A stretch of DNA of 64,000 bases from UM-FILTER-40-17 sp032251335 (GTDB lineage Bacteria > Bacteroidota > Bacteroidia > Flavobacteriales > Flavobacteriaceae): contig JAVVDW010000003.1 in NCBI GenBank assembly GCA_032251335.1, forward strand, positions 62,001 to 126,000, written 5' to 3'. The position numbers and the translations under genes are program-made. Numbering within the stretch: the stretch's first letter is position 1; each line of letters opens with the position of its first letter. This document shows positions 42,964 through 52,167 of the stretch, one piece after another. Under the pieces are notes generated by a model. The model was not told the origin of the DNA. It made no database searches and saw only the letters and a list, made by a program, of their open reading frames with translations.

Positions 42964-44316
42964 TTATCTAAAAGTACCTGATGGAAAAACCACCACGCTT
43001 TCATGTCCGTTTTTGCCAACAGCAGCCACTCCAAAATAAAAGTTATCTATCACGATTCCTTCCAGCGTAAACTCATTAACATCGCCCACATAGCGGCTGT
43101 ATTGCCATTGCGAATCTGTCGTTAGGCGCCAGTAGATTTTATAACCGGCCACGTCCGGATCGTTTACTTTCTCCCAACGCAACTTGGTTGATGCTTGCAC
43201 GATTCCGCCAATTTCAACTTTTGAAGGTGCCGGTGGTGCCCAAGCCAAAGCAGCCATATTGATAGCATTCACAGCGGTCAGTTTTTTGGCATAATCAAAA
43301 TTGACACCTTCGATTACATCCCCGTATTCGATACCGTTTTCTATCCGAATATCCTGGTGCTGACGGTTGTAATTTTCATGGGCCTCCATAATGCGAATTC
43401 CCGCAAAACCCAAGTCGTTAAAAGGCCTGTGATGCCCGCCTCTTCCAAACCGATCGAGCCTATAAACCATCATCGGGTTCATTTCAGGCATGTAGCTTTG
43501 CGTGGTTTTATGTACATACCGAGCCAATTGTCGGGAGATGCCATCCACTTCGCCTCCGGCAAACCTTCGGGCGTTGCGTTGTCTTTCTGTCTCGGTAGGC
43601 GGCACGGGTTCTGAAAAAATTCTAAAAGTGCGGTTGTCGATCACGCCATCAACCCCTTCAATATTGCCAATCATGTCGTTGTTAAAAACGCCAATGATGT
43701 CCCAATTGTTTTTTTGAGCGTATTCCGCCAAACCTTTTCCGCCAAACAGTCCTTGCTCTTCCCCGGAAAGCCCAACATAGACCACGCTGCTCTCAAATTT
43801 GTATTGGCTCAACACTCGCGCAGCTTCTATGGCACCTGCCATTCCCGAAGCATTGTCGTTGGCGCCCGGCGCATCGGTCTCAAAGTCCATGGTGTTGGAA
43901 GCACGCGAATCTATGTCACCACTCATAATAATGTACCGATTGGGATATTTTGTTCCGCGTTGAATGGCTACAACATTGACCACCCATGCGTCTTTGGGCA
44001 CACGGTTTCCGTCCGATTTGGTCACAAAATCTTTTTGATAAAAAACGTCTAAACAATTGTTGCAGCTTTTGGAGATTTTTTCAAACTCACTTTTGATCCA
44101 TCTGCGAGCAGCACCAATACCTCTGGTTTCTGAAACGGTGTCGCTAAATGTATTTCGCGTCCCAAAATTGGCCAAGGTTCTAATATCATTTTCAATGCGT
44201 TCGGCACTTACAGATTGTATAATATCGTAAATGCGAAGATCTGTTTGGGGCGGTGTTTGTGCCTGCAAAAACACCGATGTAAAAAGCAGCGATAACAAAG
44301 AAAAATTACGAATCAT
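42964..44316 (-). CDS. M28 family metallopeptidase with C-terminal FN3-like domain
   Basis: The 450-residue product starts with a signal peptide (MIRNFSLLSLLFTSVFLQAQ). The M28 zinc-site segments follow: MSGDIDSRAS, GANDNASGMAGAIEAARV, GLSGEEQGLFGGKGL, NNDMIGNI and GGHHRPFNDLGFAGIR. In the first the usual HxD reads DID. A fibronectin-III-like domain (about 365-450, IYWRLTTDSQWQYSRYV) ends the protein. It is probably a secreted or periplasmic aminopeptidase. It lies between the lipoprotein and pcm genes on the same strand. Confidence 0.86.
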   Translation of the reverse strand: MIRNFSLLSLLFTSVFLQAQTPPQTDLRIYDIIQSVSAERIENDIRTLANFGTRNTFSDTVSETRGIGAARRWIKSEFEKISKSCNNCLDVFYQKDFVTKSDGNRVPKDAWVVNVVAIQRGTKYPNRYIIMSGDIDSRASNTMDFETDAPGANDNASGMAGAIEAARVLSQYKFESSVVYVGLSGEEQGLFGGKGLAEYAQKNNWDIIGVFNNDMIGNIEGVDGVIDNRTFRIFSEPVPPTETERQRNARRFAGGEVDGISRQLARYVHKTTQSYMPEMNPMMVYRLDRFGRGGHHRPFNDLGFAGIRIMEAHENYNRQHQDIRIENGIEYGDVIEGVNFDYAKKLTAVNAINMAALAWAPPAPSKVEIGGIVQASTKLRWEKVNDPDVAGYKIYWRLTTDSQWQYSRYVGDVNEFTLEGIVIDNFYFGVAAVGKNGHESVVVFPSGTFR

Positions 44317-44333
44317 AGGTTTAATTATTTACA

Positions 44334-44981
44334 TTAATTTTTATTTTCCAGCATGGGAACAAATCTAAATTTCCCATAGGTTTTTTTTTCAAAATCTGTA
44401 GCACTTTTTCTATAGATGACGTACATATCCTGCGTGTCTGCGCCTACGGGTATCACCATGCGGCCACCCACTTTGAGTTGGGCCATCAGTGTTTTGGGAA
44501 TTGTGGGCGCAGCTGCCGTGACGATGATGCCGTCAAAAGGCGCATAATCGGGCAAACCTTTATAGCCATCGCCAAAGGTCAAAAATTTAGGTTTGTATCC
44601 CAATTTTTGCAAAAGCATCTTCGTTTTTTTAAACAATTCGGACTGCCGCTCTATGGAATACACCTTCATCTGCATCGCACACAAAACCGCCGCTTGATAG
44701 CCAGATCCGGTGCCGATTTCTAAAATTTTATGACCGGGTTTGGCCTGCAAAAGAGACGACTGAAAGGCCACAGTATAGGGTTGTGATATGGTTTGCGAAG
44801 CAGCAATAGGAAAAGCTTTGTCTTGGTAGGCGTGTGCTTCAAAACTCGAGTCTAAAAACAAGTGGCGCGGCACAGAACGAATAGCTTGCAACACAGCTTC
44901 GTCCTTGATGCCTTTTTCTTCCAACAAAAACGCCAACTGATGTCTGAGTCCGAGATGTTTGGGTGTGTCTTTCACTTTCAT
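44334..44981 (-). CDS. pcm: Protein-L-isoaspartate O-methyltransferase
   Basis: The 215-residue protein (start MKVKDTPKHLGLRHQL) has the PCMT pattern: SVPRHLFLDSSFEAHAYQD, AASQTISQPYTVAFQ, and the SAM-binding ILEIGTGSGYQAAVLCAM. It repairs isoaspartyl residues in aged proteins. The longer frame to 45050 overlaps the divergent oxidoreductase gene's leader and is rejected. Its genomic partner surE is not seen. Confidence 0.93.
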   Translation of the reverse strand: MKVKDTPKHLGLRHQLAFLLEEKGIKDEAVLQAIRSVPRHLFLDSSFEAHAYQDKAFPIAASQTISQPYTVAFQSSLLQAKPGHKILEIGTGSGYQAAVLCAMQMKVYSIERQSELFKKTKMLLQKLGYKPKFLTFGDGYKGLPDYAPFDGIIVTAAAPTIPKTLMAQLKVGGRMVIPVGADTQDMYVIYRKSATDFEKKTYGKFRFVPMLENKN

Positions 44982-45037
44982 TTGCGGATTGAAAGCCGAA
45001 ATTAACCTTTTATGGCTAAAAAATCTACAAATAATCT

Positions 45038-45045
45038 TATTTTTG
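45038..45045 (+). promoter_or_regulatory. Probable -7 element for the Gfo/Idh gene
   Basis: TATTTTTG fits TAnnTTTG and lies 17 bases before the ATG at 45063. It falls inside the longer frame that opens at 45012, supporting the later start. Confidence 0.45.
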
Positions 45046-45062
45046 TTCAAAACAAACTCACT

Positions 45063-46043
45063 ATGCTTACCGCAGGCGTTTTAGGTGCCGGACATCTCGG
45101 CAAAATTCATCTCAAATTACTCAACCAGTCCGATAAATACAATCTTGTAGGTTTTTATGATCCGGACAAAAAAACAGCTGATAAAACCTCCAAAGACTTT
45201 GGTTTTACCAGTTTTGACTCCATAGAAAAACTCATTGATGCCGTGGATGTGGTGGACATCGTTACGCCTACGCTCTCGCATTTTGAGTGTGCCAAATTGG
45301 CCATCAGCAAAGGCAAACATGTATTCATCGAAAAACCGATTGCCAAAACTGTAGCAGAGGCTGAAGGCATCATCAAGTTGGCACAAGACAAAAACGTCAA
45401 AGGTCAAGTGGGACATGTAGAAAGGTTTAACCCCGCCTTCACGGCCGTTCGTGATAAAATTGAACGCCCTATGTTTATAGAAGCACATCGCTTGGCCGAG
45501 TTCAATCCGCGGGGTACTGATGTGCCGGTTGTGTTAGATTTGATGATCCACGACTTGGATATTATCCTCAGCGTTGTGCAATCTAAAGTCAAAACTATAC
45601 ATGCCAGTGGCGTGTCGGTAATCAGCGAAACACCGGATATTACGAATGCGCGTATCGAATTCGAAAACGGCTGTGTGGCAAACCTGACCGCGAGCCGTAT
45701 TTCGTTGAAAAACATGAGAAAAACCAGATTTTTTCAACGCGATGCGTATATATCCGTCGATTTTTTGGAGAAGAGTTGTGAAGTGGTCAAAATGAAAGAT
45801 GCACCTAAAAATCCGGATGATTTCGCGCTCATTCTGCAAAATGCAGAAGGTGTGAAAAAACAAATTTACTTTGACAACCCCTCTGTGATTCCAAACAATG
45901 CCATTTTAGACGAGCTCAACGCTTTTGCCGATGCCATTACGCACAATACCACCCCTGTGGTTTCGCTTGAGCAAGGCACAAACGCCCTGCGCGTAGCCCT
46001 TCAAATCATGGATTGTTTTAAAAACATAAATACTTCATCCTGA
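45063..46043 (+). CDS. Gfo/Idh/MocA family oxidoreductase
   Basis: The 326-residue protein begins MLTAGVLGAGHLGKIHLKLL, an N-terminal NAD(P) Rossmann fold. HVFIEKPIAKTVAEAEGI contains the conserved EKP lysine, and the C-terminal alpha/beta domain includes VLDLMIHDLDIILSV. Substrates in this family are sugars or related polyols; none can be assigned here. I chose the ATG at 45063 over 45012 because of the -7 element between them and because the extra 17 residues are unlike the family. Confidence 0.88.
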   Translation: MLTAGVLGAGHLGKIHLKLLNQSDKYNLVGFYDPDKKTADKTSKDFGFTSFDSIEKLIDAVDVVDIVTPTLSHFECAKLAISKGKHVFIEKPIAKTVAEAEGIIKLAQDKNVKGQVGHVERFNPAFTAVRDKIERPMFIEAHRLAEFNPRGTDVPVVLDLMIHDLDIILSVVQSKVKTIHASGVSVISETPDITNARIEFENGCVANLTASRISLKNMRKTRFFQRDAYISVDFLEKSCEVVKMKDAPKNPDDFALILQNAEGVKKQIYFDNPSVIPNNAILDELNAFADAITHNTTPVVSLEQGTNALRVALQIMDCFKNINTSS

Positions 46044-46170
46044 AAAATTTGAACCAACATTTTGATACCTTTTTATATTTATTAAATGTCAAGAATTAAT
46101 GATAACAAATCAATGTAACGCCCATGTAAAAAATTTTGCACACAAGGGCATGATTATTTAAGGGGGTTAC

Positions 46171-46202
46171 ATTCCCATGCTGAGCGCAGTCGAAGCATGA
46201 CC
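46171..46202 (+). repeat. Short REP-like element (CATGCTGAGCGCAGTCGAAG)
   Basis: This small imperfect palindrome (CATGCT ... AGCATG) shares GAGCGCAGTCGA with the longer element behind sucD at 5248. It lies in a 181-base gap with no gene. Confidence 0.5.
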
Positions 46203-46224
46203 GATAAAAATCAATTATAAAACC

Positions 46225-47112
46225 ATGAAAAATATCTCAGTTATAGGTGCCGGCACTATGGGAAACGGCATCGCACATGTGTTTGCACAAAACGGTTTTT
46301 CTGTGACGCTTATAGATATTAATCCGTCGGGGTTAAAAAAAGCCTTGGATACCATAGAAAAAAACTTAGACAGAATGGTAACCAAAGATCTTATTGACGC
46401 ATCGCTAAAAGCGGAAACCCTTCAAAGGATAAAGACTGATACAGACACCCAACAGGGTGTGTCACAAACCGATTTGGTCGTTGAAGCCGCTACCGAAAAC
46501 TTCGACATCAAAGCAGCGATTTTTGGCACCATAGACCGAGCCGCGCCGCCGCATGCCATTTTAGCTACAAATACTTCTTCAATCTCTATTACCAAAATTG
46601 CCGCCAAAACACAGCGTCCCGACAAGGTCATAGGGATGCATTTTATGAATCCTGTTCCGGTTATGAAATTGGTGGAAATCATTCGCGGGTACAATACTTC
46701 CGACGAAACCACCCAAGCTGTTGTAGAGCTGGCCGCTCAACTCAACAAAACACCGGTTGAGGCAAACGATTATCCCGGTTTTGTGTCTAATCGGATTTTG
46801 ATGCCAATGATAAACGAAGCCATTGAAACGCTATACAACAATGTGGCGGGCGTAGCCGAAATAGACGCCGTCATGAAGTTGGGCATGGCCCATCCGATGG
46901 GACCACTTCAACTGGCAGATTTCATCGGGTTAGATGTGTGTCTTTTTATCTTAAACGTGCTGTATGACGGTTTTAAAAACCCGAAATACGCACCATGTCC
47001 GCTATTGGTAAACATGGTAGCTGCGGGCAAATTGGGAGTCAAATCGGGCGAAGGATTTTACGATTACAGCACTTCCAAAAAAGCCGAAAAAGTAGCCCAC
47101 AGATTTCTGTAA
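46225..47112 (+). CDS. 3-hydroxybutyryl-CoA dehydrogenase
   Basis: The 295-residue protein has the standard length and starts SVIGAGTMGNGIAHVFAQNG. It shows ATNTSSISITKIA, the catalytic His in GMHFMNPVPVMKLVEII, and NDYPGFVSNRILMPMINEA. It oxidises 3-hydroxyacyl-CoA (fatty acid degradation or butanoate metabolism). A DUF1015 gene follows after 6 bases on the same strand, a common flavobacterial pair. Confidence 0.93.
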   Translation: MKNISVIGAGTMGNGIAHVFAQNGFSVTLIDINPSGLKKALDTIEKNLDRMVTKDLIDASLKAETLQRIKTDTDTQQGVSQTDLVVEAATENFDIKAAIFGTIDRAAPPHAILATNTSSISITKIAAKTQRPDKVIGMHFMNPVPVMKLVEIIRGYNTSDETTQAVVELAAQLNKTPVEANDYPGFVSNRILMPMINEAIETLYNNVAGVAEIDAVMKLGMAHPMGPLQLADFIGLDVCLFILNVLYDGFKNPKYAPCPLLVNMVAAGKLGVKSGEGFYDYSTSKKAEKVAHRFL

Positions 47113-47118
47113 TTATTT

Positions 47119-48354
47119 ATGGCTCATATAGTCCCATTTCGCGCGGTGCGTCCTGCCCAAGACAAAGTGAGTTACGTTACATCAAGGGCTTATGATTCCT
47201 ATTCGCCGGAAGACCTAGAGGCTGTTTTTCGGTTCAATCCCTATTCTTTTTTACACATCATCCACCAGAGTACATTTCACAAAGACAAACCACTTGCCGA
47301 CCGCTTTGCATTTATCAAGAAGAAATACGCTTTTTTTAAATCTCAAAACACGCTTTTACAGGACGAAAATCCGTGTTTTTACCTCTACGAACTCAGACAA
47401 AAAAATTACACTTTTGTGGGATTAATCGCGGGTGCGTCGATGCGTGATTACGCAGAAAATCGCATAAAAAAACACGAAGAGACCCTCTCATACAGAGAAA
47501 ATCTATTTAAAGAATACTTAAAAGTCGTCGGCTTCAACGCAGAACCCGTTTTGCTGACCTATCCGGACCAAGCGGGTTTGAACCGTCTTTTTAAAACCGT
47601 GATGGCTGAGCCGCCCGAATATCATTTTACCTCTACGCCGGACGAAGACTTGCACAAACTTTGGAAAATTGACCAACCCGAACGCATACTGCAAATTGCG
47701 TCTGCTTTTGCAGCCGTTGAAAGTCTGTACATTGCCGACGGACACCACCGTATGGCTTCCTCATTTTTGCTGGCCAATGAACTCAAAAACGAAAATCCTT
47801 CGCATACAGGCAAAGAATTGTACAACGCTTGTTTGAGTTTTATCATACCCGAATCGCAACTTAAAATTTTCGAATTTAACCGTATGGTGAAAGACCTCAA
47901 CGGCCTAACTACGGTAGATTTTTTGGAGCGATTGTCTCAAGATTTTAGAGTTGAAAAACAAACAAACGGCATATACAAAGCCGATGCCAAGGGTTGTTTT
48001 AGCATGTATTTAGACGGTCATTTTTACAAGCTTTCTACCAAAGTAAATTCTGCCGAAATGGGCAATCCGCTTTCTCAATTAGACGCGCAAATACTGTACG
48101 AAAAAGTTTTGTATCCCCTGCTCGGCATTGTGGACTTGCGCAACAACCGCCGGCTGGCTTACAGCTACGGAAAAGAAAGTTTGCAAGAAATAAAAAAGCA
48201 AATAGACAACGGCGCCTTTGCAGTGGGATTTGGTTTATACCCGGTATCTATCGGTGAACTGAAAGCCATTGCAGATGCCAATCTCTCCATGCCACCTAAG
48301 AGTACTTATATCATTCCCAAGCTGCGAACCGGACTTACGGTTTACGAATTTTAG
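47119..48354 (+). CDS. DUF1015 family protein
   Basis: The 411-residue protein matches DUF1015: IVPFRAVRPAQDKVSYVTSR at the start, PCFYLYELRQKNYTFVGLIA, and YIADGHHRMASSFLLANEL with the central 'DGHHR' motif. The motif suggests a ParB/Srx-like ATP-binding fold, and some archaeal relatives are serine kinases, but its function in bacteria is unsettled. It follows the 3-hydroxybutyryl-CoA dehydrogenase gene and ends in a bidirectional hairpin. Confidence 0.9.
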   Translation: MAHIVPFRAVRPAQDKVSYVTSRAYDSYSPEDLEAVFRFNPYSFLHIIHQSTFHKDKPLADRFAFIKKKYAFFKSQNTLLQDENPCFYLYELRQKNYTFVGLIAGASMRDYAENRIKKHEETLSYRENLFKEYLKVVGFNAEPVLLTYPDQAGLNRLFKTVMAEPPEYHFTSTPDEDLHKLWKIDQPERILQIASAFAAVESLYIADGHHRMASSFLLANELKNENPSHTGKELYNACLSFIIPESQLKIFEFNRMVKDLNGLTTVDFLERLSQDFRVEKQTNGIYKADAKGCFSMYLDGHFYKLSTKVNSAEMGNPLSQLDAQILYEKVLYPLLGIVDLRNNRRLAYSYGKESLQEIKKQIDNGAFAVGFGLYPVSIGELKAIADANLSMPPKSTYIIPKLRTGLTVYEF

Positions 48355-48358
48355 AAAA

Positions 48359-48458
48359 CCCTCACAGGTTTTGAAGATAATGCTTTGAACTACCAAGCAA
48401 AAAACCTCACAGGTTTTGAAGATATTGCTTTACACTTTCAAACAAAAAAACCTCACAG
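48359..48458 (+). repeat. Three-copy ~45-bp tandem repeat with CCTCACAGG word
   Basis: CCTCACAGGTTTT starts at 48360, 48405 and 48451, spaced 45 and 46 bases. The first two units share GAAGATA.TGCTTT further on. The third is completed into a hairpin. The array lies in the convergent gap between the DUF1015 gene and argS. Confidence 0.75.
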
Positions 48459-48480
48459 GTTTTAAAAACCTGTGAGGTTT
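48448..48480. terminator. Bidirectional hairpin between DUF1015 gene and argS
   Basis: Perfect 16-base arms AAACCTCACAGGTTTT and AAAACCTGTGAGGTTT are separated by one base, between two converging genes. No long T-tract follows. Confidence 0.65.
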
Positions 48481-48496
48481 ATAATCTAACAAAGAA

Positions 48497-50275
48497 TTAC
48501 ATACGTTGCGGCACGGAAATTCCCAACAAACCAAAAGCGTTTTGAATTGTTACACCAACCGTTTGTGAAAGTTTCACCCTAAAGTTTCGAACAGCTTCCT
48601 CTTCTACATTTAAAATAGGGACTGCCTGGTAGTAGGAATTGTATTTTTTGACCAATTCATACACGTAATTTGCCACCAAAGCCGGACTGAATTGTTCGGC
48701 AGCTTCCTGAACCGTCTTTGGAAAAGTACGCAAGGTTTTTAGAATTTCTTTTTCTCTCGGGTCGAGCGCATTCGGGAAAGGTGATTCCGATATTTTCCCG
48801 GCTTTCCGCAAAATGGATTGAATCCGCGCGTAGGTATATTGGATAAACGGACCGGTGTTTCCCTGAAAATCAATGGATTCTTTGGGGTCGAACAAGATGC
48901 GTTTTTTCGGATCTACTTTTAAAATATAATATTTTAGGGCCGCCAACCCAATAGACCTAAAAAGTTCTTGTTTCTGTGTTTCATCAAAATCATCGAGCTT
49001 ACCCAACTCTTCGGTAATTGTTGCGGCACTTTGGGTCATTTCGTGCATTAAATCATCGGCATCAACAACGGTTCCTTCGCGGCTTTTCATTTTTCCGGAA
49101 GGCAAATCGACCATGCCGTAGCTGAGGTGAAACAGGTTTTCTGCCCAATCAAAACCGAGTTTTTTGAGGATGAGGAACAACACTTTGAAGTGATAATCCT
49201 GTTCGTTACCCACGGTGTAAACCATGCCCTTTACATCGGGATGGTCTTTGACGCGTTGGATGGCCGTGCCAATGTCCTGCGTCATGTAAACAGCTGTGCC
49301 ATCGCTGCGCAACACGATTTTTCGATCTAGCCCTTCGGGGGTCAGGTCTATCCAAACCGAGCCGTCGGGGTCTTTTTCAAAGACACCTTTTTCGAGCCCA
49401 ATTTGTACCACGTCTTTGCCGAGCAAGTAGGTATCGCTCTCGTAGTAATAGTTGTCAAAATCAACGCCGAGGTTTTGGTAAGTTTCTTCAAAACCTTTAT
49501 AAACCCAACTGTTCATCATTTTCCAAAGCGCAACGGTGTCGGGATCGCCGGCTTCCCAAAGTTGGAGCATTTTCTGTGCTTCAAGCAAAATGGGCGCTTG
49601 TTTTTTGGCTTCTTCGTCAGTGAAGCCCTTGTCTGTCAACGCTTCTATTTGAGCTTTGTATTTTTGATCGAACAACACATAGTATTTTCCCACCAGTTTA
49701 TCACCTTTCAAGCCGGAAGATTCGGGGGTTTCGCCCGCGCCAAATTTTTTCCATGCCAGCATCGATTTGCAAATGTGGATGCCCCGGTCGTTGATAATTT
49801 GCGTTTTATAGACTTTCTTGCCAGAAGCTTTCAGGATTTCGGCTACGGAATACCCCAAAAGGTTGTTGCGAATATGCCCAAGATGCAGTGGCTTGTTGGT
49901 GTTGGGCGAGGAATATTCGACCATCACGGCCGGTGCGTTTTTGTCGGTCGGGGCAATACCAAAGTGGATATTGCCCTGAATGGATTTGAAAAAATCGAAA
50001 AAATAGCTATCGGAAATCGTGAGGTTTAAAAATCCTTTGATGATGTTAAAACTTTCGACGGCTTCGATTTCTTTCACGAGGTAAGCCCCGATTTCTTCAC
50101 CCAATTGTTGCGGGTTCTTCTTGATGTATTTGAGCAACGGGAAGAGGATGACCGTGAGGTCGCCTTCAAAATCAGATTTGGTGGGTTGCACATCTACTTG
50201 ATCTATTTCGACCTGAAAGCGTTGTTTGCACGCAGTTTTGACGGCTTGCTGAATCAGTATTTCCATGGGTTGCAT
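48497..50275 (-). CDS. argS: Arginyl-tRNA synthetase
   Basis: Starting at the ATG of MQPMEILIQQAVKTACKQRF gives a 592-residue protein, the usual ArgS length. It shows the class I signature NTNKPLHLGHIRNNLLGYS (HIGH-like), the LPSGKMKSREGTVV block in place of KMSKS, an anticodon-binding C-terminal domain (GPFIQYTYARIQSIL), and the closing GLLGISVPQRM. A frame running to 50437 would add a hydrophobic, cysteine-containing stretch foreign to the family, and a -7 element lies inside it, so the later start is used. Confidence 0.95.
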   Translation of the reverse strand: MQPMEILIQQAVKTACKQRFQVEIDQVDVQPTKSDFEGDLTVILFPLLKYIKKNPQQLGEEIGAYLVKEIEAVESFNIIKGFLNLTISDSYFFDFFKSIQGNIHFGIAPTDKNAPAVMVEYSSPNTNKPLHLGHIRNNLLGYSVAEILKASGKKVYKTQIINDRGIHICKSMLAWKKFGAGETPESSGLKGDKLVGKYYVLFDQKYKAQIEALTDKGFTDEEAKKQAPILLEAQKMLQLWEAGDPDTVALWKMMNSWVYKGFEETYQNLGVDFDNYYYESDTYLLGKDVVQIGLEKGVFEKDPDGSVWIDLTPEGLDRKIVLRSDGTAVYMTQDIGTAIQRVKDHPDVKGMVYTVGNEQDYHFKVLFLILKKLGFDWAENLFHLSYGMVDLPSGKMKSREGTVVDADDLMHEMTQSAATITEELGKLDDFDETQKQELFRSIGLAALKYYILKVDPKKRILFDPKESIDFQGNTGPFIQYTYARIQSILRKAGKISESPFPNALDPREKEILKTLRTFPKTVQEAAEQFSPALVANYVYELVKKYNSYYQAVPILNVEEEAVRNFRVKLSQTVGVTIQNAFGLLGISVPQRM

Positions 50276-50293
50276 TGCATCTTTTGAAGCGGC

Positions 50294-50301
50294 AAAGATA
50301 G
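50294..50301 (-). promoter_or_regulatory. Probable -7 element for argS
   Basis: On the minus strand this reads TATCTTTG, 18 bases before the chosen ATG. The gap 50276-50578 holds nothing else recognised. Confidence 0.45.
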
Positions 50302-50578
50302 GTAAAGACAGGAAAATTATTGGTAAAAGTATTGAGAATGGGACTTTGCTATATAATTTCAAAAGGATGGGTTGAAGAATAAAAAACGTACAACCGCAGT
50401 TTGGACAAATGGCAAGTTTTGGCAGTAAGTTCACCATCCGTTTCTGTAATATTTTTCTAATTTAGCAGAAAGTACAGCCATTTCAGTTTACAATCAAGCC
50501 CAAGATAAAAATATTTGACAGTCAACACTTAAACCATTAAATTCGTACCAAAAAAAAACGCAACTAAAAACTAAATAT

Positions 50579-51328
50579 ATGAAAAAACAATCTCTATCAA
50601 AATCGTTTATCATTGCCTTCTCGCTATTTTTCGGGCTTGTTTTGTTGGGCTTTTTTATCTTCAAAGGCTTAAAAACATTTAGCGACAAAGATCGGGTAGT
50701 CACCGTGAAAGGGTTGGCCGAAATGAATATGACAGCCACTTCCGCTTCTATCGAATTAAATTTTTCGTTTTCGGGCGATCATTTACAAGAATTAATTAGG
50801 CGGACAGAAGACAAGAAAAACGCCATCATTACCTATTTGACCGATAATGGATTTGATAAAAACGACATTACCATACAAAATATGGGCGTAACCGATCTCC
50901 AGAAATACTACGAAACCGTTTGGCGAAATGATGAACAAGTACCGGTAAAAATAGACAGGTACACCATTGTACAAAGTCTAACGGTTCGGTCGATAGATGT
51001 AAAAAACACTGAAGATACTACCGCTAAAATAAGATTGGATTTGGCGAGTAAGGATTTGACCAGCAATATTTACACAACCTATGTCTTTCCCGATTTGAAT
51101 TCGATAAAACCCGAATTGATTGCCGAAAGCACCAAAAATGCGCGCATAGCGGGAGAGCAATTCGCCAATGATTCGCAAGCCAAATTGGGCAAAATAAAAA
51201 CCGCTTCACAGGGGCAAATTACCATTGCCGGAAAGTATTATTACGACGAAGACCTGAGCGATTTACCCAAAGAACCCTATATTCAAAAAGCAAGGGTCGT
51301 AAGCACCATAGTTTTTTTCTTAGAGTGA
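50579..51328 (+). CDS. SIMPL-domain (DUF541) protein
   Basis: The 249-residue protein has one N-terminal membrane helix (about 10-32). A SIMPL/DUF541 domain follows, with RVVTVKGLAEMNMTATSASI near the start and a repeating beta-strand pattern thereafter (DITIQNMGVTDLQKYYETVW, YTIVQSLTVRS). It is probably anchored in the inner membrane with its domain in the periplasm. The family is linked to oxidative and surface stress but without a defined activity. It stands alone, with no terminator seen. Confidence 0.86.
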   Translation: MKKQSLSKSFIIAFSLFFGLVLLGFFIFKGLKTFSDKDRVVTVKGLAEMNMTATSASIELNFSFSGDHLQELIRRTEDKKNAIITYLTDNGFDKNDITIQNMGVTDLQKYYETVWRNDEQVPVKIDRYTIVQSLTVRSIDVKNTEDTTAKIRLDLASKDLTSNIYTTYVFPDLNSIKPELIAESTKNARIAGEQFANDSQAKLGKIKTASQGQITIAGKYYYDEDLSDLPKEPYIQKARVVSTIVFFLE

Positions 51329-51512
51329 CCTAAACTCAGCTTTAAGCGACTTTCTGCAGCGTTGGGTCTCCCAACTTCAGCTTGCTGGTTACAGACCGTA
51401 TTTTGTCTTGTCTAAATTCAATTTTCCAAATTCTTAATTCGTGGCTTCGGCTTACTTCGGCTTCGCTCAGTAACCATCACTCAGCCAAAGCCCTTTGGCT
51501 TGCAATTCGCAA

Positions 51513-51548
51513 TTTGTAATTCGTAATTCGCATTTTTAAATACCTTTG
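51513..51548 (+). promoter_or_regulatory. Probable promoter of purE
   Basis: TACCTTTG (51541-51548) lies 21 bases before the ATG, and TTTG occurs 24 bases upstream of it (51513-51516), a slightly long spacing. The A/T-rich segment between contains repeated AATTCG words. Confidence 0.45.
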
Positions 51549-51569
51549 CAACATCACAAAACCACCGCC

Positions 51570-52058
51570 ATGCACAAAGTAGCCGTCATTATGGGCAGCA
51601 GCAGCGATTTACCCGTCATGCAAGCCGCCATCGATATTCTGAAAACCTTTGGTGTGCACACCGAAGTTGACATAGTTTCCGCCCACCGTACACCCGAAAA
51701 ACTGTTTTTGTTTTCCAAAAACGCACGCAAAAACGGCATTTCAGTCATCATAGCAGGTGCCGGTGGTGCTGCACATTTGCCGGGGATGGTGGCATCGCTC
51801 ACTTCCCTGCCGGTCATTGGCGTACCCGTCAAAAGCAGCAACAGCATAGACGGTTGGGACTCTGTTTTGTCTATCCTCCAAATGCCTGCCGGCGTGCCGG
51901 TGGCCACCGTGGCACTCAACGGCGCGCAAAACGCCGGCATTTTGGCCGCCCAAATCGTTGGCGTGTCTGATGCCAACGTGCAGGAAAAACTCGATGCCTA
52001 CAAAGAAAGTCTAAAAGAAAAAGTGCATCAAAGCGCAGCGGAAATAAAAAAGTCTTAA
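51570..52058 (+). CDS. purE: N5-carboxyaminoimidazole ribonucleotide mutase
   Basis: The 162-residue protein is a class I PurE: GSSSDLPVMQAAIDIL, DIVSAHRTPEKLF with the active His, AGAGGAAHLPGMVASLTSLP, and GVPVKSSNSIDGWDSVLSIL. It makes carboxyaminoimidazole ribonucleotide in purine synthesis. The start at 51570 (MHKVAVIMG) is used instead of 51546. The usual partner purK is not adjacent on the downstream side; a toxin-antitoxin pair is. Confidence 0.95.
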   Translation: MHKVAVIMGSSSDLPVMQAAIDILKTFGVHTEVDIVSAHRTPEKLFLFSKNARKNGISVIIAGAGGAAHLPGMVASLTSLPVIGVPVKSSNSIDGWDSVLSILQMPAGVPVATVALNGAQNAGILAAQIVGVSDANVQEKLDAYKESLKEKVHQSAAEIKKS

Positions 52059-52113
52059 TAAAACGGATTGAGCAGGTTTGAAATGATTTTAATTTATGTT
52101 AAGAACAAATCAA

Positions 52114-52148
52114 TTTGTAATCGATATCATTCAAATAATTTATCTTTG
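52114..52148 (+). promoter_or_regulatory. Bacteroidota-type promoter of the second toxin-antitoxin pair
   Basis: TTTG (52114-52117) and TATCTTTG (52141-52148) are 23 bases apart. The ATG of the antitoxin gene is 19 bases further on. Confidence 0.55.
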
Positions 52149-52167
52149 AATGTAAATACTGCTGATA

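Noticed and set aside
48359..48480. CRISPR-like array near argS
   Set aside because: There are only three units, the intervening sequences of the first two are themselves similar, and no cas genes are present.
49403..50029. Open frame of 208 codons opposite argS
   Set aside because: It lies wholly within a well-supported gene on the other strand and has shadow-type composition.
50276..50437. N-terminal extension of the argS frame with a hydrophobic stretch and Cys pair
   Set aside because: ArgS proteins start near the ATG at 50275, and a -7 promoter element lies inside the extension.
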